63,196 nucleotides of DNA from Pseudomonas saliphila (GCF_008638345.1 NZ_VTVA01000021.1:1-63196), one strand, 5' to 3'; shown: positions 9,286-20,574, counted from the first letter of the stretch. Made by a program: numbers and translations. The notes: generated by a model from the letters alone, not told the origin.

Positions 9286-10614
9286 ATGGCTAAGCAAGGC
9301 GCTCTCTCTGGAATGAAGCAAGGCGGCCTGACGGAACTCTGGGGGCGCTTGCGCTTCCTGTTCCTGGCGATCATCGTATACCGCATCGGGGCACATATTC
9401 CCGTGCCCGGTATCAATCCTGATCGACTGGCTGACCTGTTCAGGCAGAACGAGGGAACCATACTTAGCCTGTTCAACATGTTCTCGGGTGGTGCTCTGGA
9501 GCGGATGAGTATCTTCGCTTTGGGCATCATGCCGTACATTTCTGCATCGATTATCATGCAGCTGATGACGGCGGTTAGCCCGTCGCTGGAACAGTTGAAG
9601 AAAGAGGGTGAATCCGGCCGTCGCAAGATCAGCCAGTACACCCGCTATCTGACATTGGTATTGGCATTTATTCAGGCCATCGGCATGTCTGTCGGTCTGG
9701 CCAGTCAGGGCGTGACGTTTGATACAGGGTTCAGCTTCTACTTCGTAGCGGTGACTACCTTTGTAGCGGGCGCCATGTTCATGATGTGGCTAGGCGAGCA
9801 GATCACCGAGCGGGGTATCGGCAACGGTATTTCCATGCTGATCTTCGCCGGTATCGTAGCCGGGCTGCCAAGCGCCATTGGCCAATCTTTCGAAGCGGCA
9901 CGTCAGGGCGATATCAATATCTTCGCCTTGATTGCGATCGCATTGCTGGCCGTTGCGATGATTGCCTTTGTGGTTTTCGTCGAACGCGGACAGCGTCGGA
10001 TTACGGTCAACTATGCCAAGCGCCAGCAGGGACGCAAGGTGTTCGCTGCCCAGACCAGCCATTTGCCGCTTAAGGTGAACATGGCCGGTGTGATTCCAGC
10101 GATCTTTGCCAGCAGTATCCTGTTGTTCCCGGCATCTTTGGGTACCTGGTTCGGCCAGGGTGAGGGCATGGGTTGGCTGCAGGGTTTGTCGCAGGCAATT
10201 GCTCCAGGACAGCCTTTGAACATCATTCTGTTTAGTGCGGGGATCGTTTTCTTCTGCTTCTTCTACACAGCGTTGATGTTCAATCCCAAGGATGTGGCTG
10301 AAAACCTGAAAAAGTCAGGCGCGTTCATTCCGGGGATTCGTCCGGGTGAGCAGTCGGCCCGTTATATTGACGGGGTGATGACGCGGCTGACCATGTTTGG
10401 CGCCATGTACATGACTGCGGTCTGTCTCTTGCCGCAGTTCCTGGTGGTGTCGGCTAATGTTCCCTTCTACCTGGGTGGGACGTCACTGTTGATCGTTGTT
10501 GTGGTTGTGATGGACTTCATGTCCCAAGTACAATCGCACCTCGTTTCTCAGCAGTACGAGTCTCTTATGAAGAAATCGAACTTGAAAGGCTACGGCAGCG
10601 GAATGCTGCGCTGA
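9286..10614 (+). CDS. secY: SecY protein translocase channel subunit
   Basis: SecY forms the membrane channel of SecYEG, through which unfolded proteins are exported or inserted. The 442-residue product has ten predicted membrane segments. Signatures include [11 protein letters not shown] in the first loop, the plug region [21 protein letters not shown] (about 64-84) and [11 protein letters not shown] (about 178-188). It follows rplO without a spacer, so ribosome re-initiation or coupling is likely. Confidence 0.98.
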   Translation: MAKQGALSGMKQGGLTELWGRLRFLFLAIIVYRIGAHIPVPGINPDRLADLFRQNEGTILSLFNMFSGGALERMSIFALGIMPYISASIIMQLMTAVSPSLEQLKKEGESGRRKISQYTRYLTLVLAFIQAIGMSVGLASQGVTFDTGFSFYFVAVTTFVAGAMFMMWLGEQITERGIGNGISMLIFAGIVAGLPSAIGQSFEAARQGDINIFALIAIALLAVAMIAFVVFVERGQRRITVNYAKRQQGRKVFAAQTSHLPLKVNMAGVIPAIFASSILLFPASLGTWFGQGEGMGWLQGLSQAIAPGQPLNIILFSAGIVFFCFFYTALMFNPKDVAENLKKSGAFIPGIRPGEQSARYIDGVMTRLTMFGAMYMTAVCLLPQFLVVSANVPFYLGGTSLLIVVVVVMDFMSQVQSHLVSQQYESLMKKSNLKGYGSGMLR

Positions 10615-10640
10615 GAATCTCAAGGTTCTAGGAGTCTGTT

Positions 10641-10757
10641 ATGAAAGTTGCAGCATCAGTCAAGAAGCTTTGCCGTAACTGCAAGATGGTCCGTCGCAAT
10701 GGTAGCGTCCGGGTCATCTGCAGTGCTGAGCCCCGTCACAAGCAGCGTCAAGGTTAA
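10641..10757 (+). CDS. rpmJ: 50S ribosomal protein L36, zinc-binding form
   Basis: A 38-residue gene missed by simple length cut-offs. It reads [20 protein letters not shown], then a C-terminal half with [13 protein letters not shown]. The zinc ligands Cys11, Cys14, Cys27 and His33 are all present. The ATG follows a TAGGAG by eight bases. It closes the spc-operon segment, as usual. A zinc-bearing L36 is of interest because a Zur-type operon is in this same window. Confidence 0.95.
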   Translation: MKVAASVKKLCRNCKMVRRNGSVRVICSAEPRHKQRQG

Positions 10758-10827
10758 TACCCTTTCCCGTTGATTGTTGACTACGTCTCAGGATAACCGC
10801 CGCTCGGCCAGATAACTGGTCGGGTGG

Positions 10828-10914
10828 TTGATTTTTATTTTTGTTAGCGCTACCCTACTGCACCCTTTTTCACACACAGCTCGTGTACGTTTTGGGTTGA
10901 GTCAGAGTAGCTGT
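10828..10914 (+). promoter_or_regulatory. Possible promoter and structured leader before rpsM
   Basis: The 175-base gap between rpmJ and rpsM is the longest inside the ribosomal cluster. TTGATT (10828-10833) and TACCCT (10851-10856) are 17 bases apart and could be a weak promoter. Downstream, ACAGCT (10876-10881) can pair with AGCTGT (10909-10914) shortly before the rpsM start. In E. coli, S4 represses the alpha operon by binding a pseudoknot in this leader; this may be the counterpart, but I could not fold a full pseudoknot by eye. Confidence 0.35.
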
Positions 10915-10932
10915 CAGACGGAGTAAATTTGG

Positions 10933-11289
10933 ATGGCCCGTATTGCAGGCGTCAACATCCCGGATAACAAGCATACTGTTATCTCTTTGACCTATATCTT
11001 TGGTATTGGTCAAACCAAGGCACAACAGATCTGTGCCGCAACCGGTATTGCACCGGATGCAAAAATCAAGGATCTCAGCGAGGAGCAGGTTGATCTGCTG
11101 CGCACCGAAGTGGGCAAGAGCCACACTGAAGGTGACCTGCGTCGTTCGATCAACATGAACGTCAAGCGTCTCATGGATCTGGGCTGCTATCGTGGTCTGC
11201 GCCACCGTCGGGGCCTTCCGGTCCGCGGCCAGCGCACCAAGACCAATGCGCGTACCCGTAAGGGCCCACGCAAGCCGATCCGTAAGTAA
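10933..11289 (+). CDS. rpsM: 30S ribosomal protein S13
   Basis: S13 contacts 16S rRNA and P-site tRNA and forms intersubunit bridges. The 118-residue product begins [19 protein letters not shown] and contains [25 protein letters not shown], both diagnostic. A CGGAG sits 12 bases before the ATG. It is the first gene of the alpha-operon segment. Confidence 0.97.
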   Translation: MARIAGVNIPDNKHTVISLTYIFGIGQTKAQQICAATGIAPDAKIKDLSEEQVDLLRTEVGKSHTEGDLRRSINMNVKRLMDLGCYRGLRHRRGLPVRGQRTKTNARTRKGPRKPIRK

Positions 11290-11309
11290 TCGCTAAGGAA
11301 TATACAGAT

Positions 11310-11699
11310 ATGGCTAAGCCTGCTGCTCGTGTTCGTAAGAAAGTCAAAAAGACGGTGGTCGATGGGATTGCCCACATCCACGCGTCTTTCAACAACACCA
11401 TCATCACCATTACCGACCGTCAGGGCAACGCTCTGAGCTGGGCGACTTCTGGTGGTTCCGGTTTCCGTGGTTCGCGTAAAAGCACCCCCTTTGCTGCCCA
11501 GGTTGCAGCAGAGCGTGCTGGTCAGGCTGCTCTGGAATACGGTCTGAAAAACCTCGACGTTAATGTGAAGGGCCCAGGCCCGGGTCGTGAATCGGCAGTA
11601 CGTGCGCTGAATACTTGTGGCTACAAGATCAGCGGCATCACCGATGTCACCCCCATCCCACATAACGGCTGTCGCCCGCCTAAAAAGCGCCGCGTGTAA
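11310..11699 (+). CDS. rpsK: 30S ribosomal protein S11
   Basis: S11 lies on the platform and shapes the E-site mRNA path. The 129-residue protein contains [19 protein letters not shown] (about 23-41) and ends [12 protein letters not shown], the conserved tail that includes the asparagine known to form isoaspartate in E. coli. A TAAGGA lies upstream. Confidence 0.97.
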   Translation: MAKPAARVRKKVKKTVVDGIAHIHASFNNTIITITDRQGNALSWATSGGSGFRGSRKSTPFAAQVAAERAGQAALEYGLKNLDVNVKGPGPGRESAVRALNTCGYKISGITDVTPIPHNGCRPPKKRRV

Positions 11700-11712
11700 C
11701 CAGGAGACGGAA

Positions 11713-12333
11713 ATGGCTAGATATATTGGTCCCAAATGTAAACTGTCTCGTCGCGAAGGCACCGATCTTTTTCTCAAGAGCGGTGTTCGCGCCCTTGACT
11801 CTAAGTGTAAGCTGGAAAGCCCTCCGGGCGTCCATGGCCAGCGTCGTGGCCGGTTGTCCGAGTACGGCACCCAGCTGCGTGAAAAGCAGAAAGTCCGCCG
11901 CATGTACGGGATTCTGGAGCGTCAATTCGCCAATTATTACAAGGAAGCTGCCCGTCTGAAGGGTGCGACCGGCGAAAACCTGCTTCAGTTGCTCGAGCGT
12001 CGTCTGGACAACGTTGTTTATCGTATGGGCTTCGGCTCTACGCGTGCCGAAGCGCGTCAGCTTGTTTCGCACAAAGCAATCAGCGTCAACGGCAAGACTG
12101 TGAATGTCGCTTCGTTCCTGGTTTCCCCAGGTGATGTGGTCGCTGTTCGCGAAAAGGCCAAGAACCAACTGCGTATTGGCGGTTCGCTGGAGCTTGCTGC
12201 ACAGCGCGGTCAATCCGAATGGCTGGAAGTCGATACAGCCAAAAAGGAAGGTGTCTTCAAGACCCTGCCTTCACGGAGTGATCTGTATGCCGACATCAAC
12301 GAAAGTCTGATCGTCGAGCTTTACTCCAAGTAA
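11713..12333 (+). CDS. rpsD: 30S ribosomal protein S4
   Basis: S4 nucleates 30S assembly, influences decoding accuracy and is the alpha-operon repressor in E. coli. The frame is open from 11617 inside rpsK; the ATG at 11713 behind CAGGAG gives [16 protein letters not shown] and 206 residues. The S4 RNA-binding domain begins near residue 96 ([27 protein letters not shown]). Confidence 0.97.
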   Translation: MARYIGPKCKLSRREGTDLFLKSGVRALDSKCKLESPPGVHGQRRGRLSEYGTQLREKQKVRRMYGILERQFANYYKEAARLKGATGENLLQLLERRLDNVVYRMGFGSTRAEARQLVSHKAISVNGKTVNVASFLVSPGDVVAVREKAKNQLRIGGSLELAAQRGQSEWLEVDTAKKEGVFKTLPSRSDLYADINESLIVELYSK

Positions 12334-12358
12334 GCGTCAGTAAGCAAAAGGTGCCCCC

Positions 12359-13360
12359 ATGCAGAGTTCGGTTACCGAGTTTCTAACACCACGTCATATT
12401 GACGTACAGGAAAGCTCGCCTACGCGTGCCAAGATTACTCTTGAGCCGCTTGAGCGTGGTTTCGGCCATACCCTGGGCAATGCGCTGCGTCGCATTTTGC
12501 TCTCCTCCATGCCCGGTTGTGCCGTGGTAGAGGCGGAAATCGACGGCGTTTTGCATGAATACAGCGCCATCGAAGGCGTACAGGAAGATGTCATCGAGAT
12601 CCTGCTTAACCTGAAAGGGTTGGCGATCAAGATGCACGGCCGTGATCACGTTACCTTGTCTCTTTCCAAGAAAGGGCAGGGGCCGGTCACCGGTGCAGAC
12701 ATTCAACTGGATCATGACGTCGAGATCGTTAACCCTGATCACGTCATTGCCAATATGTCTGACACTGGTGTCCTGAACATGAAGTTGACTGTGGCACGCG
12801 GTCGGGGCTATGAGCCCTCCGATGCTCGCCAGTCTGAAGACGATGAAAGCCGCTCGATCGGCCGCTTGCAGCTTGATGCTACTTATACCCCGGTTCGCCG
12901 TGTGGCCTATGTAGTGGAAAGTGCTCGTGTAGAACAGCGTACCAACCTGGATAAGCTGGTCATTGACCTGGAAACCAACGGTACCCTGGATCCGGAAGAA
13001 GCTATTCGCCGCGCTGCTACCATTCTTCAGCAGCAGCTGGCCGCTTTTGTTGACCTGAAGGGAGATCACGAGCCTGTGATCGAACATCAGGAAGACGAGA
13101 TCGATCCGATCCTGCTGCGCCCGGTTGATGATCTGGAGTTGACTGTACGTTCGGCCAACTGCCTGAAAGCAGAAAATATTTACTATATCGGCGATCTGAT
13201 CCAGCGTACCGAAGTGGAACTGCTGAAGACCCCGAACCTGGGCAAGAAATCCCTGACCGAGATCAAGGATGTCCTGGCTTCACGTGGTCTGTCACTGGGT
13301 ATGCGTCTGGACAACTGGCCGCCTGCAAGCTTGAAGAAGGACGACAAGGTTTCGGCCTGA
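12359..13360 (+). CDS. rpoA: RNA polymerase alpha subunit
   Basis: The alpha dimer starts RNA polymerase assembly, and its C-terminal domain binds UP elements and activators. The 333-residue product has the N-terminal assembly domain with [22 protein letters not shown] (about 32-53), an acidic linker near 235-245, and the alpha-CTD with the helix-hairpin-helix segment [24 protein letters not shown] (about 285-308). The position between rpsD and rplQ is conserved. Confidence 0.98.
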   Translation: MQSSVTEFLTPRHIDVQESSPTRAKITLEPLERGFGHTLGNALRRILLSSMPGCAVVEAEIDGVLHEYSAIEGVQEDVIEILLNLKGLAIKMHGRDHVTLSLSKKGQGPVTGADIQLDHDVEIVNPDHVIANMSDTGVLNMKLTVARGRGYEPSDARQSEDDESRSIGRLQLDATYTPVRRVAYVVESARVEQRTNLDKLVIDLETNGTLDPEEAIRRAATILQQQLAAFVDLKGDHEPVIEHQEDEIDPILLRPVDDLELTVRSANCLKAENIYYIGDLIQRTEVELLKTPNLGKKSLTEIKDVLASRGLSLGMRLDNWPPASLKKDDKVSA

Positions 13361-13386
13361 TCGTCTCGACACCGAGGAATTGAGAG

Positions 13387-13770
13387 ATGCGTCATCGTAA
13401 AAGTGGTCGTCACCTGAATCGGACCAGCTCACACCGTAAGGCCATGTTTCAAAACATGGCGGTGTCGCTGTTCGAAAACGAACTGATCAAAACGACTCTG
13501 CCCAAGGCCAAGGAATTGCGCCGTGTGGCTGAGCCGCTGATCACCCTGGCTAAGGAAGACACCGTAGCCAACCGTCGTCTGGCGTTTGACCGTACCCGTA
13601 GCAAGGAAGCGGTTGGTAAATTGTTCAACGACCTGGGCAAGCGTTATGCCGAGCGTCCCGGTGGTTATATTCGCATTCTCAAGTGCGGATTCCGTACTGG
13701 CGATGCGGCTCCCATGGCTTATGTGGAGTTGGTTGATCGTCCGGAGCTGAGTGCAGCTGCTGACGAGTAA
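13387..13770 (+). CDS. rplQ: 50S ribosomal protein L17
   Basis: L17 lies near the tunnel exit. The 127-residue product begins [24 protein letters not shown], the L17 signature, and ends with an acidic AADE tail. It is the final gene of the run and is followed by a strong terminator. Confidence 0.97.
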   Translation: MRHRKSGRHLNRTSSHRKAMFQNMAVSLFENELIKTTLPKAKELRRVAEPLITLAKEDTVANRRLAFDRTRSKEAVGKLFNDLGKRYAERPGGYIRILKCGFRTGDAAPMAYVELVDRPELSAAADE

Positions 13771-13792
13771 GGTGTAAAGCGCGAATAGAAAG

Positions 13793-13819
13793 GCCGGATC
13801 CTAGATCCGGCTTTTTTTT
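13793..13819 (+). terminator. Terminator of the ribosomal-protein locus
   Basis: A perfect 8-bp stem, GCCGGATC / GATCCGGC, with a three-base loop is followed by eight T. It starts 22 bases after the rplQ stop and is a textbook intrinsic terminator. Confidence 0.93.
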
Positions 13820-13821
13820 GC

Positions 13822-13887
13822 CCAGATTTTATCTATCACCTGAGTTGATTTAAGTCATTGGGGTTACGTGGCCGATCTGCGTACTAT
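13822..13887 (+). promoter_or_regulatory. Possible OxyR site and promoter of katA
   Basis: Read on the minus strand, 13836 to 13822 gives ATAGATAAAATCTGG, eight of the ten conserved bases of an OxyR half-dyad. A weaker half (six of ten) lies one helical repeat pair (22 bases) away at 13858-13844. A weak promoter, TTGGGG (13858-13863) and TACTAT (13882-13887) with an 18-base spacer, starts right at its edge, where OxyR normally contacts RNA polymerase. The match is only moderate. Confidence 0.3.
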
Positions 13888-13956
13888 CATCTCATCGCCG
13901 ACGGGCTTAGCAGCGAACCGGACGCGCGTATTGCAGTACACACCAAGGAGTCCCAC

Positions 13957-15417
13957 ATGACAGACAAGCCGAAACTTACGACCGCAGCCGGTGCACCCGT
14001 TGCCGATAACCAGAATTCGATGACAGCCGGGCAGCGGGGCCCGTTGCTCCTGCAGGACGTCTGGTTTCTGGAAAAACTGGCGCACTTTGATCGTGAAGTG
14101 ATACCTGAGCGCCGCATGCATGCTAAAGGTTCTGGTGCCTTCGGCGACTTTGTCGTGACTCATGATATTACTCAGTATTCCAAAGCCCAGGTGTTCTCTA
14201 CCGTCGGCAAAAAGACGCCGATGTTCGTGCGTTTTTCGACCGTCGCCGGCGAGCGCGGTGCTGCTGATGCCGAGCGGGATATCCGCGGTTTCTCGATGAA
14301 GTTCTACACCGAGCAGGGGAACTGGGACCTGGTAGGTAACAATACGCCGGTATTCTTTTTCCGCGACCCGCTGAAGTTTCCTGATCTGAACCATGCCATT
14401 AAACGTGATCCGCGCACCAATATGCGCAGTGCTAACAATAACTGGGACTTCTGGACCAGCCTGCCGGAAGCGCTGCACCAGGTCACCTATGTCATGGGCG
14501 ACCGCGGCATCCCGGCCTCGTACCGTCACATGCACGGGTTCGGATCGCACACCTACAGTCTGATCAGCGGCGACAATCAGCGCTATTGGGTCAAATTCCA
14601 CTTCAAGACTCAGCAGGGCATTAAGAACCTGACGGATGAGGAGGCAGCAGCCATCGTAGCGGGTGACCGGGAAAGCTCCCAGCGTGACCTGTATGACGCG
14701 ATTGAGCGTAAAGATTTCCCGCGTTGGACCATGTATGTACAGATCATGCCCGAGATGGACGCCGCTAAAGTGCCGTACCACCCCTTCGACCTGACCAAGG
14801 TCTGGCCCAAGGGTGACTATCCGCTGATCGAAGTTGGGTATTTCGAGCTTAACCGCAATCCGGAGAACTACTTCCAGGATGTCGAGCAAGCAGCTTTTTC
14901 CCCTGCCAACGTAGTGCCGGGTATCAGCTTCTCGCCAGACCGGATGTTACAAGGCCGGCTGTTCTCCTACGGTGATGCGCAGCGGTATCGGCTGGGGGTC
15001 AACCACCATCAGATCCCGGTCAATGCACCGCGCTGTCCTTTCCACAGTTTCCACCGCGATGGTGCGATGCGCACCGACGGTAACCAGGGCGGACGTGTTT
15101 CCTATGAGCCGAACAGTTATGAGGAGTGGCAGGAACAGCCTGATTTCAGCGAGCCGCCTCTTGCACTGGAAGGTGCGGGCGCGCGTTACGACTTCCGTGC
15201 GGATGATGACGATTACTTTTCTCAAGCAGGTGACCTGTTTCGTCTGATGTCGCCGGAAGAGCAGCAGCGTCTGTTCCAGAATACCGCGCGGGCGATGGAC
15301 GGTGCCGAGCGGCATATCAAGATCCGTCACATCGGTCATTGTATTCAGGCGGATCCCGCCTACGGGGAGGGCATGGCGGGTGCGCTTGAAATCCCGTTGA
15401 CGGAAGTGCTGGCGTAA
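13957..15417 (+). CDS. katA: Monofunctional heme catalase (KatA type)
   Basis: Breaks down hydrogen peroxide to water and oxygen in the cytoplasm. The frame is open upstream, but AAGGAG stands directly before the ATG at 13957. The 486-residue product is a small-subunit (clade 3) catalase. The active-site histidine (H55 in [12 protein letters not shown]), the distal asparagine (N128 in WDLVGNNTP) and the heme-ligand tyrosine (Y338 in RLFSYGDAQ) are all present. In PAO1, as I recall, bfrA lies between katA and uvrA; here uvrA follows directly in the opposite direction. Confidence 0.95.
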   Translation: MTDKPKLTTAAGAPVADNQNSMTAGQRGPLLLQDVWFLEKLAHFDREVIPERRMHAKGSGAFGDFVVTHDITQYSKAQVFSTVGKKTPMFVRFSTVAGERGAADAERDIRGFSMKFYTEQGNWDLVGNNTPVFFFRDPLKFPDLNHAIKRDPRTNMRSANNNWDFWTSLPEALHQVTYVMGDRGIPASYRHMHGFGSHTYSLISGDNQRYWVKFHFKTQQGIKNLTDEEAAAIVAGDRESSQRDLYDAIERKDFPRWTMYVQIMPEMDAAKVPYHPFDLTKVWPKGDYPLIEVGYFELNRNPENYFQDVEQAAFSPANVVPGISFSPDRMLQGRLFSYGDAQRYRLGVNHHQIPVNAPRCPFHSFHRDGAMRTDGNQGGRVSYEPNSYEEWQEQPDFSEPPLALEGAGARYDFRADDDDYFSQAGDLFRLMSPEEQQRLFQNTARAMDGAERHIKIRHIGHCIQADPAYGEGMAGALEIPLTEVLA

Positions 15418-15442
15418 GAGAAGAGTTAGGCCTGCTATACCG

Positions 15443-15468
15443 AGCCTGCAGCGTGCTGCAGGCTTTTT
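15443..15468 (+). terminator. Intrinsic terminator after katA
   Basis: AGCCTGCAGC and GCTGCAGGCT form a stem of about 9-10 bp with a tiny loop, followed by a T-run. It lies 25 bases past the katA stop, in the gap between the convergent katA and uvrA genes. Confidence 0.85.
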
Positions 15469-15569
15469 GCGTTGTAGAGGTTGGGTTGTGGCCATCGGAC
15501 CGGCTATCTGGTCTCGGCGGCCGCCGTTGGGGCGCCGCCGATTGCTCGATTCAGCTCTAGGCTACCGGA

Positions 15570-18401
15570 TCAGCTGTCGCGCTTCAGCAACGGACCGAGG
15601 AATTGCCCAGTGTGTGATTGCTTGGCTTCGGCGATCTGTTCCGGCGTACCCGTCGCAATGATCAGGCCGCCCTTGGAACCGCCTTCCGGCCCCAGGTCGA
15701 CCACCCAGTCGGCGGTCTTGATTACGTCCAGATTGTGTTCGATCACCACAATGGTGTTGCCGTGATCGCGCAGCCGGTGCAGCACATCAAGCAGTTGCTG
15801 GATATCAGCAAAGTGCAGGCCGGTGGTCGGCTCATCGAGGATATACAGCGTCTTGCCAGTATCCCGTTTGGACAGTTCCCGAGCCAGCTTCACCCGTTGC
15901 GCTTCGCCACCAGACAGCGTCACCGCCGACTGGCCCAGGCGGATGTAAGACAAGCCGACTTCCATCAGCGTCTGCAGCTTACGTGCCAGCGACGGCACGG
16001 CATCGAAGAATTGCCGGGCCTCCTCGATGGTCATCTCCAACACCTCGTGGATGTTCTTGCCCTTGTACTTGATCTCCAGTGTCTCGCGGTTGTAACGCTT
16101 GCTTTTGCATACATCGCAGGGCACGTAAATATCCGGCAGAAAATGCATCTCCACCTTGATCAAACCATCGCCCTGGCAGGCTTCGCAGCGTCCGCCTTTG
16201 ACGTTGAAGGAAAAACGTCCAGCCTTGTAGCCTCGAGATCGAGCTTCCTGAGTGCCGGCAAAAAGATCCCTTACAGGAGTGAAGAGCCCGGTATAGGTGG
16301 CGGGGTTGGAGCGCGGTGTGCGGCCGATTGGGCTCTGGTCAATGTCGACAACCTTGTCCAGGTGCTGCAGGCCATCGAGAGTTGTGTAGGGCGCGGCCTC
16401 CAGCGTCGTGGCTCCGTTCAGCGCAGTGGCGGTGATCGGATACAAGGTGTTGTTGATCAGGGTTGATTTACCTGAGCCGGAGACGCCTGTCACACAGGTC
16501 ATAAGGCCGATCGGGATTTCCAGGTCGACTTTCTGCAAGTTATTGCCACAGGCGCCCTTGAGGCGCAGCCATTCATCCTTGCGCGGTGGATGTCGTTTGG
16601 CGGGCACCGGTATTTTCACGCGCCCCGACAGGTATTTGCCGGTCAGTGAATCGGGATGTGCCATCACCTCGGCAGGTGTGCCTTGGGCGACTATCTGCCC
16701 GCCGTGCACGCCAGCGCCCGGTCCTATATCCAGCACGTGGTCGGCAAGCCGAATAGCATCCTCGTCGTGCTCGACGACGATGACGGTGTTACCCAGGTCG
16801 CGAAGGTGGATCAGCGTTCCCAGCAAGCGCTCATTATCGCGCTGGTGCAGACCTATCGATGGCTCATCGAGAATATACATAACGCCCACCAGGCCGGCGC
16901 CGATCTGGCTGGCCAGACGAATACGCTGGGCTTCGCCGCCCGAGAGGGTATCGGCGCTCCGGTCGAGGCTAAGGTAATCCAGTCCTACATTGACCAGAAA
17001 CATCAGTCGTGCACGGATTTCCTTCAGAATCTTCTCGGCAATCTCGCCGCGGTTGCCGGGCAAGTGAAGCTGCGCGAAATACTCCGCCGCAGCGCCAACT
17101 GGCATGGTGCTGATGCCGGGCAGATTGCGGTCGTCGATGAACACATGCCGCGCTTCGCGGCGCAGGCGCGTGCCGTGACAATCCTGACAAGGCTGGGTGC
17201 TGAGAAACTTGGCCAGATCCTCGCGCACTGTTTGCGATTCGGTTTCCCGATAACGGCGCTCCAGATTTGGCAGGATGCCCTCGAAGGGATGCTCACGCTT
17301 GACGATGTCGCCACGGTCATTGAGGTAGCGAAAGGGGACCTTTTCGCTGCCGGTGCCGCTGAGCACCAGCTTGCGGTGCGCATCGGACAGCTCGGCGAAG
17401 GGTGTTTCCAGGTCAATGCCATAATGCCCGGCCAGCGAGCTGAGCATCTGGAAATAGTAAACGTTGCGCCGGTCCCAGCCGCGAATCGCACCCTCGGCCA
17501 GTGTCAGTTCGCCGTTGACCAGCCGCCGCGCATCGAAGAATTGCTTTACGCCCAGTCCATCACAGGTGCTACAGGCGCCGGCTGGATTGTTGAACGAGAA
17601 CAGCCGCGGTTCCAGCTCGCTGATCGAATGGCCGCAAATAGGGCAGGCGAAGCGGGCGCTGAAGGTTACTTCTTCACCGTCCTCGCCTTCCATGGGTGCG
17701 ATGGTGGCGACACCGTCGGCCAGCTTGAGCGCAGTCTCGAAGGACTCGGCCAGGCGTAGCTGTAAGTCTTCGCGCACCTTGAAGCGATCCACGACCACCT
17801 CGATGGTGTGCTTGCGATTTTTCTCCAACGCTGGCGCTTCGTCCAGATCATGAATGCGGCCGTTGATACGTGCGCGCACGAAGCCCTGGGCTCGCAGCTC
17901 ATCGATCAACGCGAGATGTTCACCCTTGCGGTCGCGCATGACCGGCGCGAGCAACATCAGCTTGCTGCCTTCCGGGTAGGCCAGTACCTGGTCAACCATC
18001 TGGCTGACGGTCTGCGCTGCGAGTGGTTCGCCATGGTCGGGGCACAGGGGAATACCTACCCGTGCAAACAGCAGACGCAGATAATCGTAGATCTCGGTAA
18101 TGGTGCCGACAGTCGATCGCGGATTATGTGACGTCGATTTCTGTTCAATGGAAATCGCCGGGGATAAGCCTTCGATATGGTCGACGTCAGGCTTTTCCAT
18201 GATCGACAGGAACTGCCGGGCATAGGCAGAGAGTGACTCAACGTAACGACGTTGGCCCTCGGCATAAAGCGTATCGAACGCCAGAGAAGATTTCCCGGAA
18301 CCGGATAGACCGGTGATGACGATGAGCTTGTCACGGGGCAGGTCGAGGTCAATGTTCTTCAGGTTGTGGGTACGGGCCCCACGAATAACGATGGTATCCA
18401 C
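15570..18401 (-). CDS. uvrA: Excinuclease ABC subunit A
   Basis: UvrA is the damage-sensing ATPase of nucleotide excision repair; as a dimer it loads UvrB at lesions. The two ABC modules show Walker A motifs (GLSGSGKSS near residue 32 and GVSGSGKST near 640), two LSGGEAQR signatures and zinc-finger cysteines (CPICGH...CSTCDG and CEACQGDG...CDVCKSKR). I place the start at a GTG (V of [13 protein letters not shown]) behind GGTGGA, giving 943 residues; an ATG at 18425 would add eight. No convincing LexA box was found in the 188-base gap to the divergent transporter gene. Confidence 0.96.
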   Translation of the reverse strand: MDTIVIRGARTHNLKNIDLDLPRDKLIVITGLSGSGKSSLAFDTLYAEGQRRYVESLSAYARQFLSIMEKPDVDHIEGLSPAISIEQKSTSHNPRSTVGTITEIYDYLRLLFARVGIPLCPDHGEPLAAQTVSQMVDQVLAYPEGSKLMLLAPVMRDRKGEHLALIDELRAQGFVRARINGRIHDLDEAPALEKNRKHTIEVVVDRFKVREDLQLRLAESFETALKLADGVATIAPMEGEDGEEVTFSARFACPICGHSISELEPRLFSFNNPAGACSTCDGLGVKQFFDARRLVNGELTLAEGAIRGWDRRNVYYFQMLSSLAGHYGIDLETPFAELSDAHRKLVLSGTGSEKVPFRYLNDRGDIVKREHPFEGILPNLERRYRETESQTVREDLAKFLSTQPCQDCHGTRLRREARHVFIDDRNLPGISTMPVGAAAEYFAQLHLPGNRGEIAEKILKEIRARLMFLVNVGLDYLSLDRSADTLSGGEAQRIRLASQIGAGLVGVMYILDEPSIGLHQRDNERLLGTLIHLRDLGNTVIVVEHDEDAIRLADHVLDIGPGAGVHGGQIVAQGTPAEVMAHPDSLTGKYLSGRVKIPVPAKRHPPRKDEWLRLKGACGNNLQKVDLEIPIGLMTCVTGVSGSGKSTLINNTLYPITATALNGATTLEAAPYTTLDGLQHLDKVVDIDQSPIGRTPRSNPATYTGLFTPVRDLFAGTQEARSRGYKAGRFSFNVKGGRCEACQGDGLIKVEMHFLPDIYVPCDVCKSKRYNRETLEIKYKGKNIHEVLEMTIEEARQFFDAVPSLARKLQTLMEVGLSYIRLGQSAVTLSGGEAQRVKLARELSKRDTGKTLYILDEPTTGLHFADIQQLLDVLHRLRDHGNTIVVIEHNLDVIKTADWVVDLGPEGGSKGGLIIATGTPEQIAEAKQSHTGQFLGPLLKRDS

Positions 18402-18589
18402 TGCACATCCACCCAAGGCCAGCAAAGCTGACTAGTATACGTTGCTCGCGGCATGCGCGCCAAAAACCGAATGCACTGCGAACAATGAACAATCGCGCGC
18501 CAGGCCGTAAAACCGACTTCAAGAGCGTTCACTAAAGCCATCGGCAAGCATGCTAAAATGCGCCCCTTTTGTTCAGGCAGGAGTATCCA

Positions 18590-19963
18590 TTGAATCAGTC
18601 CGATAGCATGATGCCCGCCGAGCGTCGCGCCGCCGCATCGCTGGCAGCGGTGTTTGCCTTCCGTATGCTCGGACTGTTTATGGTCCTGCCGGTTCTCGCT
18701 ATCTACGGTCAGGCGCTCGATGGCGCGACGCCGCTGTTGATCGGGGTGGCGATTGGCGCCTACGGCATTACCCAGGCCTTTCTGCAAATTCCTTTCGGCA
18801 TGTTGTCCGACCGTATCGGGCGCAAGCCGGTTATCGTGGGTGGCTTGGTATTGTTTGCCCTTGGCGGGCTGGTGGCCGGGCAGGCCGACAGTATTCAAGG
18901 CGTGATCGCCGGCCGCGTCCTGCAGGGCGCCGGCGCCATTGCCGCAGCAGTCATGGCTCTGGTGGCTGATCTGACCCGCGAGCAGCATCGTACCAAAGCC
19001 ATGGCGATGATCGGCATGAGCATTGGCGTGTCCTTCGGCCTGGCAATGGTGGCCGGCCCGCTGATCGCAAGCATGGCAGGTTTGCAGGGAGTGTTCTATG
19101 TGACCACCCTGCTGGCGTTGGCGGGAATGGTATTGGTGCTGTGGGCGGTGCCGGCGCCGCCGGCTGACGTGGTGCAGCACCGCGACGCAGGCATTGCCCG
19201 TGCCGCCGTGCTGCCTGCATTGCGTAATATCGAGCTATGGCGGCTGAACTATGGCATCGCCGTACTGCATGCGATTCTGATGGCAAGCTTCGTCGCCATC
19301 CCGCTGGCGCTCAGCGAGCAAGCAGGCCTGCCCAGCGAACAGCACTGGTGGGTGTACCTTACTGCGCTGTTGGTCTCGTTCGCGGCCATGGTGCCATGCA
19401 TCATCTATGCGGAACGCCAGCGACGCGTGAAGCAGGTGGTACTGGGGGCGATTCTGTTGCTGGTACTGGTGCAGCCGATGTTGTGGGCGAGCATGGCCTC
19501 GCTGGGCTGGCTGGTTGCGGCAATCGTGTTGTATTTCATCGGCTTCAATCTGCTCGAAGCCACCCTGCCGTCACTGCTCAGCAAGCTCGCCCCGGCGGGT
19601 GCGAAGGGCACGGCAATGGGTATTTACTCTACCAGTCAGTTCATTGGGGCCGCGCTGGGCGGGGTCCTGGGCGGCGCGGTATACGGGGCCTACGGCTTGG
19701 GCGGGGTATTCGTCTGCTGCGCCGTGCTTGCCCTTTCATGGCTGCTGATTGGTGTTAAGATGCGTCAACCAGCCTATGTAATCAGCTACCGTCTGCCGTT
19801 GCCCCTCGAGCTAGTCAAGGATGAGGATCTGCTCCGGCGAATACTTGCCGTACCGGGCGTGGCTGAGGCGGTTATTGTGGCGGAAGAAGCCGTTGCATAC
19901 ATCAAAGTAGACATTCAAGTGCTGAATCGTGAGCAGCTGGACCGCGTGTTGAGTCCGGCCTGA
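18590..19963 (+). CDS. yajR: YajR-like major facilitator transporter with cytosolic C-terminal domain
   Basis: A 12-helix MFS proton-coupled exporter. Residue order closely resembles E. coli Yaj[21 protein letters not shown] at the N terminus, motif A (SDRIGRKP) between helices 2 and 3, and a C-terminal cytosolic ferredoxin-like (YAM) domain at about 395-457 ending in [17 protein letters not shown]. The TTG at 18590 stands six bases after a perfect AGGAG, so I prefer it (457 residues); ATGs at 18608 and 18611 are alternatives. The substrate is not known. The gene order uvrA-transporter-ssb is as in PAO1. Confidence 0.88.
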   Translation: MNQSDSMMPAERRAAASLAAVFAFRMLGLFMVLPVLAIYGQALDGATPLLIGVAIGAYGITQAFLQIPFGMLSDRIGRKPVIVGGLVLFALGGLVAGQADSIQGVIAGRVLQGAGAIAAAVMALVADLTREQHRTKAMAMIGMSIGVSFGLAMVAGPLIASMAGLQGVFYVTTLLALAGMVLVLWAVPAPPADVVQHRDAGIARAAVLPALRNIELWRLNYGIAVLHAILMASFVAIPLALSEQAGLPSEQHWWVYLTALLVSFAAMVPCIIYAERQRRVKQVVLGAILLLVLVQPMLWASMASLGWLVAAIVLYFIGFNLLEATLPSLLSKLAPAGAKGTAMGIYSTSQFIGAALGGVLGGAVYGAYGLGGVFVCCAVLALSWLLIGVKMRQPAYVISYRLPLPLELVKDEDLLRRILAVPGVAEAVIVAEEAVAYIKVDIQVLNREQLDRVLSPA

Positions 19964-19991
19964 ATCAGGCAGTACACAGGAGATTAATGAG

Positions 19992-20510
19992 ATGGCCAGA
20001 GGCGTCAACAAGGTAATTCTAATTGGTAACGTAGGCGGCGATCCGGATGTGCGCTATCTACCCAACGGCAATGCGGTTGCCAACGTGACCCTTGCAACCA
20101 GTGACAGCTGGAAGGACAAGCAGACCGGGCAACAGCAGGAACGCACCGAATGGCACCGCGTGGTGTTCTTTGGCCGTCTGGCTGAAGTCGTTGGTGAATA
20201 CGTGCGCAAGGGCTCGAAGATGTATATCGAAGGACGCCTGCAGACCCGCGAGTGGGAAAAGGACGGCGTCAAGCGTTACACCACCGAGATTGTTGTCGAT
20301 ATCGGTGGCCAGATGCAGTTGCTCGACGGGCGTCCGCAGGGCGGCGAACAGGGAGCGGCACCGCGTCAGCAGCCCCAGCGTCAAGCTCCCCAGCATTCGC
20401 AACAAGCTGCGCCCCAGCAGCAGTCGGCCCCGCAGCAGCAACGCCCTCAACAGGCACCGCAGCAGCCTGCGCCGGACTACGACAGTTTTGATGATGACAT
20501 CCCGTTCTAG
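19992..20510 (+). CDS. ssb: Single-stranded DNA-binding protein
   Basis: SSB coats single-stranded DNA in replication, repair and recombination. The 172-residue product has an OB-fold domain (about 1-112, [20 protein letters not shown]) and a glutamine/proline/alanine-rich linker (about 113-155). It ends in the acidic DDDIPF tip that binds partner proteins. CAGGAG precedes the ATG. It is 28 bases downstream of the transporter gene and may share its transcript. Confidence 0.97.
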   Translation: MARGVNKVILIGNVGGDPDVRYLPNGNAVANVTLATSDSWKDKQTGQQQERTEWHRVVFFGRLAEVVGEYVRKGSKMYIEGRLQTREWEKDGVKRYTTEIVVDIGGQMQLLDGRPQGGEQGAAPRQQPQRQAPQHSQQAAPQQQSAPQQQRPQQAPQQPAPDYDSFDDDIPF

Positions 20511-20550
20511 GAGTCACCTTAGTAGAACGTGTAAAATTTCTGCCGAAGAG

Positions 20551-20574
20551 CCCCGCCATTGCGGGGTTTCTTTT
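20551..20574 (+). terminator. Intrinsic terminator after ssb
   Basis: CCCCGC / GCGGGG with a CATT loop, followed by TTTCTTTT. It lies 40 bases after the ssb stop. The rest of the gap to 20723 shows nothing else I can name. Confidence 0.85.

Noticed and set aside
8080..9396. Minus-strand frame of 438 codons across rpsE, rpmD, rplO and the start of secY
   Set aside because: It is antisense to four certain genes, with low-complexity composition typical of shadow frames.
16656..17759. Plus-strand frame of 367 codons inside uvrA
   Set aside because: It is complementary to the well-conserved UvrA ATPase sequence and has no ribosome-binding site or recognisable domain.
18402..18589. Possible LexA box between uvrA and the YajR-like gene
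   Set aside because: ACTAGTATACGTT looks like the middle of an SOS box, but the flanking CTG and CAG halves do not align at the proper spacing. SOS control of uvrA is known elsewhere but is not supported here.
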